The notes under the pieces are model-generated. The model was given only the letters and a program-made list of their open reading frames with translations, was not told the origin of the DNA and made no database searches. Below are positions 44,727-53,535 of a stretch of DNA of 64,000 nucleotides, one piece after another. The position numbers and the translations under genes are program-made. The stretch's first letter is position 1. Every line of letters begins with the position of its first letter. The DNA is from Gordonia lacunae. GTDB taxonomy: Bacteria > Actinomycetota > Actinomycetes > Mycobacteriales > Mycobacteriaceae. The DNA is taken from assembly GCF_002149015.1 (NCBI RefSeq), contig NZ_NGFO01000013.1, forward strand, positions 34,031 to 98,030, read 5' to 3'.

Positions 44727-46172
44727 ATGACAGCCAGTACAGACGCCGGCGCGACCGGCCAGAATGCGGAGAAGCAGCCCGAGCTCAAACGCGTGTTGGG
44801 CTGGAAGCTGTTGTTGCTGTTCATCATCGGCGACATCCTGGGTACCGGCGTCTACGCGCTCACCGGCCAGGTCGCCGGCGAGGTCGGCGGCGCGGCCTGG
44901 TTGCCGTTCCTGATCGCCTTCGCGGTGGCGACGCTGACGGCGTTCTCCTATCTGGAGCTGGTGACGAAGTATCCCCAGGCCGCCGGCGCTGCGCTGTACG
45001 TGCACAAGGCATTCGGCGTCCACTTCATCACGTTCATCGTGCTGTTCACCGTCATGTGTTCGGGTATCACCTCGGCGACCACCGCGTCCCGCGCGTTCGC
45101 GGTGAACATGCTGACCGCCTTCAGCGGCGACAAGCCCGACGCCACGAGCCCGGCCCTGTTCGCCATCGCCATCGGATTCCTGCTGCTCGTCATGTTCATC
45201 AACTTCCGCGGCGTCGCCGAAGGTGTGGGCACCAACGTGGTCCTGACCCTCGTCGAGCTGACCGGCCTGCTCCTGGTGCTGTTCATCGGCTACTGGTTCA
45301 TCGTGGGCGGCAACGCCGATCACTGGGATGCGGTGGTGGCCTTCGAGAGTCCGGACGACAAGAACGTCTTCATCGCGGTCACCGCGGCGACATCGCTGGC
45401 GTTCTTCGCCCTGGTCGGTTTCGAGGACTCGGTGAACATGGCCGAGGAGTGCAAGGAACCCGTCCGGATCTTCCCGAAGGTCATGCTGAGCGGTCTCGGC
45501 ATCACCGCGGTCGTCTATGTGCTCATCGCGATCTGTGCGGTGGCGATCGTCCCGGTCGGCGTCCTCGCCGAGAGCGAGACCCCGCTCGTCGACGTCGTGC
45601 AGACCGCGGCACCGGACTTCCCGATGTCGGACCTGCTGCCGTGGATCTCGATGTTCGCGGTCGCCAACACCGCACTCATCAACATGATGATGGCCAGCCG
45701 GTTGCTGTACGGCATGGCCAAGCAGGGGGTGCTCCCGAAGTTCCTCGCCTACGTGCACCCGGGGCGCCGGACACCGTTCGCCGCCGTCGTCTTCACCACC
45801 GTCATCGCCCTGTGCCTGCTGACCTACGTCAGCGCCGACCCCGCGGGCTCGATCGTCGGGCTCCTCGGCGGCACCACCGCACTGCTGCTGCTCGCGGTGT
45901 TCACCGTTGTCAACGTCTCGGTCCTGGTGCTGCGCAAGGACAAGGTGGGGCACAAGCACTTCCGCACCTACACCCCGATCGCGGTCCTGGGCGCGCTCAC
46001 GTGCGGATACCTGACGCTGCCGGTCACCGGGCGCGATCCCGAGCAGTACGTGATCGCCGGCTGGCTGTTGCTCCTCGGCGTCGTCCTGTGGGCCCTGACC
46101 TACTGGTGGCGCAGGCGCTCGGGCACGACCGACGCGCACTACGACGACATCCCGCCGCACGAGATCCCCTGA
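44727..46172 (+). CDS. APC-family amino acid permease
   Basis: A 481-residue polytopic protein of the amino acid-polyamine-organocation family with about twelve membrane segments. The unwound first helix FIIGDILGTGVYALTGQVAG carries the G(S/T)G-type substrate loop, and helix 6 has ATSLAFFALVGFEDSVNMAE (FxGFE motif). GILSY-like PYPQ/YPQAAGAALYVHKAFG follows the second helix. Substrate is unknown. It is absent from the recalled M. tuberculosis order and sits as a single gene between gpmA and an acyl-CoA synthetase, closed by a strong shared terminator at 46184. Confidence 0.9.
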   Translation: MTASTDAGATGQNAEKQPELKRVLGWKLLLLFIIGDILGTGVYALTGQVAGEVGGAAWLPFLIAFAVATLTAFSYLELVTKYPQAAGAALYVHKAFGVHFITFIVLFTVMCSGITSATTASRAFAVNMLTAFSGDKPDATSPALFAIAIGFLLLVMFINFRGVAEGVGTNVVLTLVELTGLLLVLFIGYWFIVGGNADHWDAVVAFESPDDKNVFIAVTAATSLAFFALVGFEDSVNMAEECKEPVRIFPKVMLSGLGITAVVYVLIAICAVAIVPVGVLAESETPLVDVVQTAAPDFPMSDLLPWISMFAVANTALINMMMASRLLYGMAKQGVLPKFLAYVHPGRRTPFAAVVFTTVIALCLLTYVSADPAGSIVGLLGGTTALLLLAVFTVVNVSVLVLRKDKVGHKHFRTYTPIAVLGALTCGYLTLPVTGRDPEQYVIAGWLLLLGVVLWALTYWWRRRSGTTDAHYDDIPPHEIP

Positions 46173-46183
46173 GCACAGAAAAA

Positions 46184-46222
46184 GTATGACGTTGTGCCCG
46201 GATTCCGGGCACAACGTCATAC
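46184..46222. terminator. Bidirectional terminator between permease and acyl-CoA synthetase
   Basis: A perfect 18-bp stem (GTATGACGTTGTGCCCGG and its complement) with a three-base ATT loop, preceded by AAAAA on the plus strand. It lies between the convergent stops at 46172 and 46257 and can serve both genes. Confidence 0.88.
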
Positions 46223-46256
46223 GGGTCTCAGCGTCGTACAGGCCTCAGGGGCCGAA

Positions 46257-47864
46257 CTACTTCCGGAGATCCTTGCGCAGGATCTTGCCCGAGGCGGACT
46301 TCGGGATCGTCTCGATGAACTCCACCGCGCGGACCTTCTTGTGCGGGGCGACCTTCGAGGCCACGAACTCGATGACCTCCTCGGCGGAGATCTCGGCATC
46401 GGGCTGGCGGACCACGAACGCCTTCGGGATCTCCTCACCGGACTCGGGCTCGATCACGCCGATCACCGCGGCGTCGGCGATCCTGTCGTTGGTCAGCAAC
46501 AGCGCCTCGAGCTCGGCGGGCGGCACCTGGTAGCCCTTGTACTTGATGAGTTCCTTGAGCCGGTCGACGATGTAGACGCAGCCGGTCGGATCGACCTGCG
46601 CCATGTCACCGGTGTGCAGGTAACCGTCGGCATCGATGGTGTCGGCGGTCGCCTGCTCGTTGTTGAGGTAACCCAGCATCACGTTGGGGCCCTTGACCCA
46701 CAGCTCGCCGGGTTCGGACAGACCCTCGCTCGGCAGCTCGATCTCCGCGCCGGAGGCGGGATCGACGATCTTGTTCTCCGAGTTGGGCACCGCCCAGCCC
46801 GTGGAGGACAGCGGCGGATCCTGCTGCCCCAGCAGACCCGGGGTGTCGGCCGGGATGATGTGACTGACCGGCGACAACTCGCTCATGCCGTAGCCCTGCA
46901 GCATGTGCAGGTCCAGTCGCTTGGCCACCGCCTGACCCAGCTCGTCGTCGAGCGGCGCGGCGCCCGACATCATCGTGTGCAGCGAGGACAGGTCGTAGTT
47001 GTCGATGATCGGGTGCTTGGCCAGCGCCACCGCCACCGGCGGGGCGATGTAGGCCATCGTCACCTTGTGGTTCTGGATGTTCTCCAGGAACTCGACCAGA
47101 TCGAACCGCGGCATCACCACCAGCGACGCCCGGTTGTACAGCGCCGCGTTCAGCAGCACCGTCATCCCGTAGATGTGGAAGAACGGCAGCACCGCGATCA
47201 CCACGTCGTCGGCGCCCATGCCCTGCAGGGGACGGATCTGGGCGACGTTGGCCACCAGGTTGCGGTGCGAGAGCGCCACACCCTTCGGGTTGCCCGTCGT
47301 CCCCGACGAGTACGGCAGCACCGCGACATGGGTGGACGGATCGAAGGACACCTCCGGCGCGGACAGTCCCGCCCCGAGCAGATCCGCCGCGTTCGGGTGC
47401 CCCGAGGCGTCCTGCCCGTCGCCGTCGAGCACGATCAGGTCCGCATCCGCGAGCCCCACCTCGGCGGCGGCGGCCTTGGCCTGCTCGAGCATCGGTGAGA
47501 CCGTCACCAGCATCTTGGCGCCCGAATCCCGCAACTGCTTGGCGATCTCGGGACCGGTGAACAGCGCGTTGATCGTCGTGGCGGTGCCACCGGCGCGCAG
47601 GATGCCGTGGAACACCGTGGCGAACGCCGGGATGTTGGGCGAGAGGATGCCCACCACGTCGCCCACACCGATCCCCCGCGACGCCAACGCACCCGCCGCC
47701 GCGTCGATCTGCGAGATCAACTGCGCATACGTCGTCGTCGCCCCCGACTTCGGGTCCACCAGCGCGATACGGGACAGGTCCTCCTCGGCCACCGCACCGA
47801 ACAGGAACTCGAACACGCTCACGTCGGGGATCTCGACGTCAGGGAACGGACTCTTGAAGCTCAT
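46257..47864 (-). CDS. AMP-binding acyl-CoA/4-coumarate-CoA ligase type
   Basis: A 535-residue adenylate-forming ligase. Core motifs are LPYSSGTTGNPKGVALSHRN (phosphate loop), MLQGYGMSELSPVSHIIPAD, GELWVKGPNVMLGYLNNEQA, DGYLHTGDMAQVDPTGCVYI and the C-terminal lysine in PKSASGKILRKDLRK. It activates a carboxylic acid as acyl-AMP and transfers it to CoA; the 4CL-like GYGMSE suggests aryl or medium-chain acids, not certain. ATG at 47864 lies 30 bp from a near-perfect palindrome at 47894. It follows YbjN and mshA on the same strand but probably has its own promoter and regulator. Confidence 0.92.
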   Translation of the reverse strand: MSFKSPFPDVEIPDVSVFEFLFGAVAEEDLSRIALVDPKSGATTTYAQLISQIDAAAGALASRGIGVGDVVGILSPNIPAFATVFHGILRAGGTATTINALFTGPEIAKQLRDSGAKMLVTVSPMLEQAKAAAAEVGLADADLIVLDGDGQDASGHPNAADLLGAGLSAPEVSFDPSTHVAVLPYSSGTTGNPKGVALSHRNLVANVAQIRPLQGMGADDVVIAVLPFFHIYGMTVLLNAALYNRASLVVMPRFDLVEFLENIQNHKVTMAYIAPPVAVALAKHPIIDNYDLSSLHTMMSGAAPLDDELGQAVAKRLDLHMLQGYGMSELSPVSHIIPADTPGLLGQQDPPLSSTGWAVPNSENKIVDPASGAEIELPSEGLSEPGELWVKGPNVMLGYLNNEQATADTIDADGYLHTGDMAQVDPTGCVYIVDRLKELIKYKGYQVPPAELEALLLTNDRIADAAVIGVIEPESGEEIPKAFVVRQPDAEISAEEVIEFVASKVAPHKKVRAVEFIETIPKSASGKILRKDLRK

Positions 47865-47893
47865 GACACCTCCATTGGGGAATTTCTCGCCCG

Positions 47894-47921
47894 CATCGTA
47901 TCAACGGATGTTGACACGATG
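47894..47921. promoter_or_regulatory. 28-bp palindromic operator candidate before the acyl-CoA synthetase
   Basis: CATCGTATCAAC-GGAT-GTTGACACGATG is a 12-bp inverted repeat with one mismatch, 30 bp upstream of the ligase ATG. The size is typical of a TetR-family operator. The cognate regulator is not adjacent, and the site matches no consensus I know (not KstR or KstR2). Confidence 0.7.
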
Positions 47922-47945
47922 TGACGTGGACCTCTCGCGATGAGT

Positions 47946-48560
47946 CTACGATTCGTCCGATTTCGACCCGACGTCAGTCGCCTGGTGTGCACCCTCGACG
48001 ACCGACTCGCCGGGCACATAACGCCCCTCGAGCGGAGCCCCGGCCTCCGGCAGGGACTCCTTGTCGATGAGGTGCTCGAACGCCAGCAGGTTGCGCAGGG
48101 ACTCACCGCGCGACACCCGCCACGCCCACTCGCGCCGGATGGAGGTGAGGAATCCGAGCTCGAGCAGGGTGTTGAAATCGCCGTCGGCGGCCTCGAGGAC
48201 CTGTCCCAGGATGCGATCGACCTCGCCGGGGCTCAGGGCATCGGCGGAGATGCGGCCCACCAGATAGATGTCGCCGGTGTTGTCGATGGTGTAGGCGACG
48301 CCGTACAGGCGGCGATTGCGCTTCAGCAGGTGCTTGTAGACGCCGGCGTGGTTCTCGTCGGGCCGACGGCACACGAAGGCCTCCACCCGGACCCCGTGCT
48401 CGCTCGCCGTGAGCAGCACGGTGGTCTTGAGTTTGCGTTCGCCGGGCAGTTCGACGACCACGTGGTCGACGTCGGCGCCGCCGCCGCTCTTGCGTGTGAA
48501 GGCGATCTCGTTCTCGCCCAGCGTCTTCTCGAGCAGGTCGACGACCTCGGTGCGACTCAC
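47946..48560 (-). CDS. YbjN domain protein
   Basis: A 204-residue protein of the YbjN family (type III secretion chaperone-like fold): VVDLLEKTLGENEIAFTRKS, VVVELPGERKLKTTVLLTAS, EAFVCRRPDENHAGVYKHLL and DIYLVGRISADALSPGEVDR. Corresponds to Rv0487, next to mshA. Its role is unclear. It follows mshA by 21 bp and is certainly co-transcribed with it. The ATG at 48560 is followed by a normal N-terminus (MSRTEVVDLL). Confidence 0.87.
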   Translation of the reverse strand: MSRTEVVDLLEKTLGENEIAFTRKSGGGADVDHVVVELPGERKLKTTVLLTASEHGVRVEAFVCRRPDENHAGVYKHLLKRNRRLYGVAYTIDNTGDIYLVGRISADALSPGEVDRILGQVLEAADGDFNTLLELGFLTSIRREWAWRVSRGESLRNLLAFEHLIDKESLPEAGAPLEGRYVPGESVVEGAHQATDVGSKSDES

Positions 48561-48581
48561 GGCATCCTCTCTTCGATGACT

Positions 48582-49937
48582 TCAGACGGTGACCCGGTTG
48601 CGCCGGCGCCGCCAGCGGCGTCGGACGCGAGCGGCGGCCGCGGCCGTCGCCGACGAGTCGGGCGATTCCGGACTCCGGTGCGCGGCGAACGACCGCATGG
48701 CGCGGCCGTAGCTCTCCAGCAGCTGATCCACCGTGTGTTCCCAGGAGAACTGCTCGGCATGGGAACGGGCGTTGTGTCCGAGTTCGACGAGACGATCGGG
48801 TTGAGCGAGTAGCTTCTCGAGCGCATTCGTCCAGTCCCCGACCCCGTGCCCGTTGACCAGGACACCGGTCCGGCCGTCGTCGACGGCCACGCCGAGACCG
48901 CCCACGTTCGCGGCGATCACGGGTGTCCCGCACGCCTGCGCCTCGATCGCGACCAGCCCGAAGCTCTCCGAATGACTGGGCACCGCAACGACATCGGATG
49001 CCCGGTACACCTGCACCAGACGCTCCGCCGGCTGCGGGGGCAGGAAGGTCACCGAATCGGCGATCCCGAGTTCGGCGACCTGGTCCATCAGTGCGGTGGG
49101 CCGTTGCAGGCCCGAGCCCGACGGCCCGCCGACGATCAGCACCCGCAGCTTCCGGCCGGACGCCGCGGATTCGCGGATGAGCGGTGCGGCCGCGGCCACG
49201 AGGAGATCCGGGGCCTTGAGCGGTTGGATGCGGCCGACGAACGTCACGATCATCTCGTCGGGATCGAGGTCGAGAGCGGCGCGGGCCGCCGAGGCGGATC
49301 CCGGTGTGTAGCAGTCCAGATCGGCCCCCGGCGTCACCACGTCGATACGCTCTGCGGCGGCGCCGTACATCGAGAGCAGTTCGGCTGCTTCGGTTTGCGT
49401 GTTCGCGACCATTCGGTCGGCCTCCCCGACGACCTGCTGCTCCCCGATCACACGGAGCTGGGGCTCGGCCGTGTCGCCATCGGCCAGCGACGCGTTCTTG
49501 ACCGCGGCGAGGGTGTGCGCGGTGTGTACCAGCGGGACACCCCACCGGTCGCGGGCGAGCCAGCCCACCTGTCCGGAGAGCCAGTAGTGCGAGTGGATCA
49601 CGTCGTAGTAGCCGGGCGCCTGCGCGGCCTCGGCGCGCAGCACCCCGGCCGTGAAGGCACACAGCTGAGCGGGTAGGTCGCGCTTGTCGAGGCCCTCGAA
49701 GGGGCCGGCGACCACGTTGCGCACCGTGACCCCCGGCGCGGCGGCGACCGAGGGCGCGTCGGCCGACGACGTCGCGCGGGTGAAGATCTCGACCTCGACT
49801 CCGCGACGCGCCAGCCGGGTCGCCGTCTGCCAGACGTAGACGTTCATTCCTCCGGCGTCTCCGGTGCCCGGTTGCGCCAGCGGCGAGGTGTGCACGGAGA
49901 TCAGCGCGACACGCCGCGGGAACGGGCTGGAGGTCAT
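48582..49937 (-). CDS. mshA: D-inositol 3-phosphate glycosyltransferase (mycothiol)
   Basis: A 451-residue GT4-family transferase from the ATG at 49937 ([14 protein letters not shown]); upstream in-frame Met codons at 49949 and 49964 are possible. The donor site is visible in [72 protein letters not shown] and [13 protein letters not shown] (EX7E motif). MshA joins UDP-GlcNAc to inositol 3-phosphate, the first step of mycothiol synthesis. Corresponds to Rv0486. An Arg-rich C-terminal tail is lineage specific. It is divergent from the zinc ABC cluster. Confidence 0.93.
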   Translation of the reverse strand: MTSSPFPRRVALISVHTSPLAQPGTGDAGGMNVYVWQTATRLARRGVEVEIFTRATSSADAPSVAAAPGVTVRNVVAGPFEGLDKRDLPAQLCAFTAGVLRAEAAQAPGYYDVIHSHYWLSGQVGWLARDRWGVPLVHTAHTLAAVKNASLADGDTAEPQLRVIGEQQVVGEADRMVANTQTEAAELLSMYGAAAERIDVVTPGADLDCYTPGSASAARAALDLDPDEMIVTFVGRIQPLKAPDLLVAAAAPLIRESAASGRKLRVLIVGGPSGSGLQRPTALMDQVAELGIADSVTFLPPQPAERLVQVYRASDVVAVPSHSESFGLVAIEAQACGTPVIAANVGGLGVAVDDGRTGVLVNGHGVGDWTNALEKLLAQPDRLVELGHNARSHAEQFSWEHTVDQLLESYGRAMRSFAAHRSPESPDSSATAAAAARVRRRWRRRRNRVTV

Positions 49938-50032
49938 GGCCTCCACCATAGAGAAATGCCGCATCTCCGCGACGCGTCCCCCGGCGTGCGGACACCCTGC
50001 ACGCCCGCCGTCCCGATCACCTAGACTGCTTT

Positions 50033-50047
50033 CGGTAACGATTGTCA
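50033..50047. promoter_or_regulatory. Zur-like box before the metal ABC operon
   Basis: CGGTAACGATTGTCA, on the minus strand TGACAATCGTTACCG, matches most positions of a TGAnAATnATTnTCA Zur consensus; a TAGACT -10 lies just upstream at 50022-50027. AT-rich against its surroundings and 18 bp from the znuA-like ATG. It could instead serve another Fur-family repressor. Confidence 0.6.
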
Positions 50048-50065
50048 TTTGCGTAAAGGTTGTCG

Positions 50066-51055
50066 ATGAGGAAATCCCTGCTGGCCGCGGCCGGCGTGCT
50101 GTCCGCCGCCGCCCTGGTGTTGTCCGCCTGCTCGAACGATTCCGGCGGGAGCGACGGCCCCCCGACCGTCGTCGCCTCCACGAACGTGTGGGGTTCGGTG
50201 GCGGCCGCCGTCGCCGGGGACAAGGCCCAGGTCACCGCGTTGTACAACAACGCCGACGGTGACCCCCACGAGTTCGAGCCGTCCGCCGCCGACACCGCGA
50301 CCATCGCCGACGCCGACATCCTCGTCTTCAACGGCGGGCACTACGACTCCTACATGGAGGAGGCCGCGGCGAACTCCGACGCGACGGCGGTCGATGCGTT
50401 CGCCCTGCTCGGCGGCGCGGAGCACTCGTCGGAGGCCGGTGGCGAGCATGCCGAGCACGGCGACGATCACGCGTCCGGGGGTGATCACTCCGACGGGGCC
50501 CACGACCACTCGCACGACGACCAGAACGAGCACGTCTTCTACGACCTGCCGGTCGTCGCCCAGGTGGCCGACAAGGTCGCCGACGCGCTGGCCGAACGGG
50601 ACCCGGGCAACGCGGAGACCTACCGCGCCAACGCCGAGACCTTCACCACGGGCATCGACGGCCTGCGGGCGAAGCTCACGACGATCCGGGAGCAGCACGC
50701 GGGCACCGAGGTCGCCCAGACCGAGCCGCTCGCGGGCTACCTGCTGACCGAGGCCGGACTCGTCGACATCGCCCCGGCCGGGTTCACCCAGGCGGTGGAG
50801 GAAGGCCAGTCGCCGGCGGCCGCCGACCGCGCGGCCCTCCAGGACATCCTGGTCGACCGCCGGGCGAAGGTGCTGATCTACAACACCCAGGCCGTGGACC
50901 CGGTGACGCAGGCGATGCGCGACGTCGCGGGCTCGGCGGGCGTCCCGGTCGTGAAGTTCACCGAGACCCTCCCCGACGGCGTCACCGACTACCTCGTCTG
51001 GCAGGGCGCCCAGATCGACGCGCTCACCGCTGCGCTGGGTTCCGGTTCCCGTTGA
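50066..51055 (+). CDS. Metal ABC transporter substrate-binding lipoprotein (ZnuA type)
   Basis: A 329-residue cluster-9 binding protein. The lipobox LVLSAC puts Cys22 at the lipid anchor. The first metal histidine is in [20 protein letters not shown], a His/Asp-rich loop (about residues 115-150) follows, and [20 protein letters not shown] leads into the second lobe; [18 protein letters not shown] and [14 protein letters not shown] carry further ligand regions. The His-rich loop is a hallmark of zinc transporters, though manganese cannot be excluded. ATG at 50066. The next gene overlaps its stop. Confidence 0.9.
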   Translation: MRKSLLAAAGVLSAAALVLSACSNDSGGSDGPPTVVASTNVWGSVAAAVAGDKAQVTALYNNADGDPHEFEPSAADTATIADADILVFNGGHYDSYMEEAAANSDATAVDAFALLGGAEHSSEAGGEHAEHGDDHASGGDHSDGAHDHSHDDQNEHVFYDLPVVAQVADKVADALAERDPGNAETYRANAETFTTGIDGLRAKLTTIREQHAGTEVAQTEPLAGYLLTEAGLVDIAPAGFTQAVEEGQSPAAADRAALQDILVDRRAKVLIYNTQAVDPVTQAMRDVAGSAGVPVVKFTETLPDGVTDYLVWQGAQIDALTAALGSGSR

Positions 51056-51954
51056 CCGGGCCAGGCGGCGACGGGTCGAGCAGCGACGGGGTCGGTGACA
51101 ACGGGGTCGGTGACAACGGGGTCGGTGACAACGGGGTGGGGGCGGACGCGCGTCCGGTCGTCACGTTCACCGGTGCGCGCCTCGCGTTCGGCGACCGGAT
51201 CCTCTGGGACGACCTGGACCTGACCATCGAGCCCGGGGAGTTCATCGCGGTTCTCGGGCCGAACGGTTCGGGCAAGACCTCGTTCCTCCGGGTCCTGCTG
51301 CGCCAGTACGCGCTCGACCGCGGCAGTGTCACCACCACCGACGCGGTCGGCTACATCCCGCAGCAGCACGCCGAGGACGATGCCGACCCGATGGCCATCC
51401 GCGGACGGGACCTCGTCGGGTTCGGTGTCGACGGTGGCCGCTGGGGCGTGGGTTTGCGCGGACGGGCGCGCCGACGCGAGCTCGTCGACCGCGCTCTGCG
51501 CGCGGTGGATGCGCTGCCGTACGCCGACGCGCCGCTCGGCGTCCTCTCCGGCGGTGAACAGCAGCGGCTGCGGGTCGCGCAGGCGGTGGTGAGCGATCCC
51601 GGACTGCTGCTGTGCGACGAACCGCTCGCCAGCCTCGACCCCACGAACCAGCAGATCGTCGTCGAACTCATCGACCACCGGCGCCGGGAGGCCGGGACGG
51701 CCGTGGTCTTCGTGACCCACGAGATCAACCCGATCCTCCCCTACGTCGACCGCGTCCTCTACCTGGTCGACGGTCGGTTCCGCATCGGCGAGCCGCATGA
51801 GGTGATGACGACGGAGACGCTGAGCGAGCTCTACGGCAGCGACGTCGAGGTGCTCCGTGTCAACGGCCGTCTCGTCGTGATCGGCGGCGAGGACGCCCAT
51901 CACTGTGCCGCGGAGACGGATTCGGGTGTCGCACGCTCGGGTGGTCTGGCATGA
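51052..51954 (+). CDS. Metal ABC transporter ATPase (ZnuC type)
   Basis: An ATPase of up to 300 residues. Walker A is VLGPNGSGKTSFL, the signature LSGGEQQRLRVAQAV, Walker B GLLLCDEPLASLDP and the switch His in FVTHEINPILPYVDR. If started at the TTG (51052) overlapping the binding-protein stop, the protein begins with three to four GVGDN pentapeptides; a GTG at 51136 after that repeat would give a normal ZnuC N-terminus. The unusual C-terminal His pair (DAHHC) may bind metal. It energises uptake through the permease, which it overlaps by four bases. Confidence 0.9.
   Translation: MTGPGGDGSSSDGVGDNGVGDNGVGDNGVGADARPVVTFTGARLAFGDRILWDDLDLTIEPGEFIAVLGPNGSGKTSFLRVLLRQYALDRGSVTTTDAVGYIPQQHAEDDADPMAIRGRDLVGFGVDGGRWGVGLRGRARRRELVDRALRAVDALPYADAPLGVLSGGEQQRLRVAQAVVSDPGLLLCDEPLASLDPTNQQIVVELIDHRRREAGTAVVFVTHEINPILPYVDRVLYLVDGRFRIGEPHEVMTTETLSELYGSDVEVLRVNGRLVVIGGEDAHHCAAETDSGVARSGGLA
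51088..51147 (+). repeat. 15-bp tandem repeat at the ATPase start
   Basis: GGGGTCGGTGACAAC repeats with starts at 51088, 51103 and 51118, and a shortened copy from 51133. It is in frame with the ATPase and encodes GVGDN units; whether it is translated depends on the start codon used. Confidence 0.93.
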
Positions 51955-52820
51955 GCACCACCTACACCGCCGCCGATCGCTCGTTGAGCGATCTCTGGGA
52001 CTTCTCCACCACCATCGACCTGCTGGGCTACGACTTCATGCAGCAGGCACTGCTCGCGATGGTGCTGCTCGGCCTCCTCGGTGGCCTGCTGGGTCCGCTG
52101 ATCGTCGCGCGGCAGATGTCGTTCGCGGTGCACGGTGCCAGCGAATTGTCGGTGACCGGCGCCGCGGCGGCCCTGCTGATCGGGTTCAGCGTCAACCTGG
52201 GTGGCGTGATCGGCGCGGTCATCGCCGCGGCGGTGTTCGGCTTCCTCGGCAACAAGGCGCGGGAGCGCGACTCGGTGATCGGCGTCGTCATGGCGTTCGG
52301 CCTCGGCATCGGCGTGCTGTTCCTCGCCCTCTACGGGCGGATCGGGACCGGCTTCGCGTTGCTGACCGGTCAGGTCGTCAGCGTCGGCATCAACGGCCTC
52401 GTCGCGATAGCCATCACCACGGGCATCGTCGTCGTCGTGCTGGCGGTGATCTACCGGCCGCTGCTGTTCGCGTCCACCGACCCCCGCGTCGCGCAGGCGC
52501 AGGGCGTGCCCATCCGGACCCTGTCCGTGGTGTTCGCGATCATCATGGGTCTGGCGGCCGCGCAGGGCGTGCAGATCATCGGCGCGCTGCTGGTGATGTC
52601 GCTGATGATCACCCCCGGCGCCGCGGCCGCCCGCGTCACGTCGAATCCGACGCGCACGCTGGTGCTGTCGGTCGTGTTCGCCGAAGTCGCGGCGGTCGGC
52701 GGGCTGCTGCTGTCGCTCGCTCCCAAGCTGCCCGTGTCGGTCTTCGTCACGATCATCTCGTTCGCGATCTACGTCGTGTGCCGGATCATCGGCAACCGCC
52801 GCGTGCATCGCACGCGCTGA
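51951..52820 (+). CDS. Metal ABC transporter permease (ZnuB type)
   Basis: A 289-residue integral protein of the ABC-3 family with about eight membrane segments: DFMQQALLAMVLLGLLGGLL, ELSVTGAAAALLIGFSVNLG, VLFLALYGRIGTGFALLTGQ and GVQIIGALLVMSLMITPGAA. The last segment is the conserved coupling region of ZnuB/MntB permeases. ATG at 51951 overlaps the ATPase stop (ATGA). Its last 19 bases, stop codon included, are the first unit of the 26-bp array that follows. Confidence 0.92.
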   Translation: MSTTYTAADRSLSDLWDFSTTIDLLGYDFMQQALLAMVLLGLLGGLLGPLIVARQMSFAVHGASELSVTGAAAALLIGFSVNLGGVIGAVIAAAVFGFLGNKARERDSVIGVVMAFGLGIGVLFLALYGRIGTGFALLTGQVVSVGINGLVAIAITTGIVVVVLAVIYRPLLFASTDPRVAQAQGVPIRTLSVVFAIIMGLAAAQGVQIIGALLVMSLMITPGAAAARVTSNPTRTLVLSVVFAEVAAVGGLLLSLAPKLPVSVFVTIISFAIYVVCRIIGNRRVHRTR

Positions 52821-52931
52821 GTCACGGCGTGCATCGCACGCGCTGAGTCACGGCGTGCATCGCACGCGCTGAGTCACGGCGTGCATCGCACGCGCTGAGT
52901 CACGGCGTGCATCGCACGCGCTGAGTCACCG
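52802..52931 (+). repeat. 26-bp tandem array beginning inside the znuB-type gene end
   Basis: Five copies of CGTGCATCGCACGCGCTGAG plus TCACGG start at 52802, 52828, 52854, 52880 and 52906, each exactly 26 bp apart. The first copy contains the permease stop codon, so the gene end is copied four more times. GCGTGC-ATC-GCACGC in each unit is a 6-bp stem, giving a run of hairpins before the convergent DUF2599 gene. Degenerate pieces continue to about 52955. Confidence 0.96.
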
Positions 52932-52955
52932 CGTGCGGCGGGTCACGGCGTGCGG

Positions 52956-53501
52956 CTACTCCTCGGGGAAGCCGGGGTTGCAGCCGGCGCCGACCATGTC
53001 CTCCTCGGCGACCACGGGGCGGCCGGGCTCCAGATTCCAGCTGGGCTTCTCGGGTTCGACGATCCGCGCGAACCGCCAGTGGCAGTCGAATTGGGCCTGC
53101 ATGCCGGGGGTGTCGGCGGTGGGATCCGACGCGACGACCTCCGCCCATGCCGCGGCCATCGCGCCGGGCTCGGTGGTGTGGCGCCCGGAGTCCGTGGGGA
53201 ACACCGAGAGGCTCGGGCCGACCGCGGTGTCGGTCCATTCGGTTCGCTCGATGTAGGGCGGGCGGTAGACGACCGCCGGAGCACTCTCCGTGGGCGAGTA
53301 CGGGCCCGACGAGTACGAGGTGGGCGACGGACTCGCCATGCTCGAGCCGGTCGTACTCGCGGCGTCCGATCCGGGCTCGGCGGCGTCGGTCCCGCACGCG
53401 GACAGGACCGCGACGACGGCCAGCGCGCCGGCCGCGGCACGCCACCGTCGGCGACCCCCGCCGGCCACTCCCGTACCCGCCCTGCGGAACCACGTCGACA
53501 T
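52956..53501 (-). CDS. DUF2599-type secreted lipoprotein
   Basis: A 181-residue protein with a lipoprotein signal ending VAVLSAC, a Ser/Thr/Pro-rich linker and a C-terminal domain with TEWTDTAVGPSLSVFPTDSG, AAWAEVVASDPTADTPGMQA, QFDCHWRFARIVEPEKPSWN and LEPGRPVVAEEDMVGAGCNP. This pattern, with its two conserved cysteines probably disulfide bonded, is the DUF2599 family of actinobacterial secreted proteins. Function unknown. It converges on the metal ABC operon and is divergent from the GH5-like lipoprotein, with only about 34 bp between starts. Confidence 0.85.
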   Translation of the reverse strand: MSTWFRRAGTGVAGGGRRRWRAAAGALAVVAVLSACGTDAAEPGSDAASTTGSSMASPSPTSYSSGPYSPTESAPAVVYRPPYIERTEWTDTAVGPSLSVFPTDSGRHTTEPGAMAAAWAEVVASDPTADTPGMQAQFDCHWRFARIVEPEKPSWNLEPGRPVVAEEDMVGAGCNPGFPEE

Positions 53502-53535
53502 ACCGACACCTTAGGTGACGGGTAGCCTGCACCTT

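Noticed and set aside
43878..46220. 780-codon open frame on the minus strand opposite the amino acid permease and gpmA
   Set aside because: High GC leaves long open antisense frames; its residues are Arg/Asp/Gln/His-rich with no fold or motif, while the plus-strand permease and gpmA have clear family signatures.
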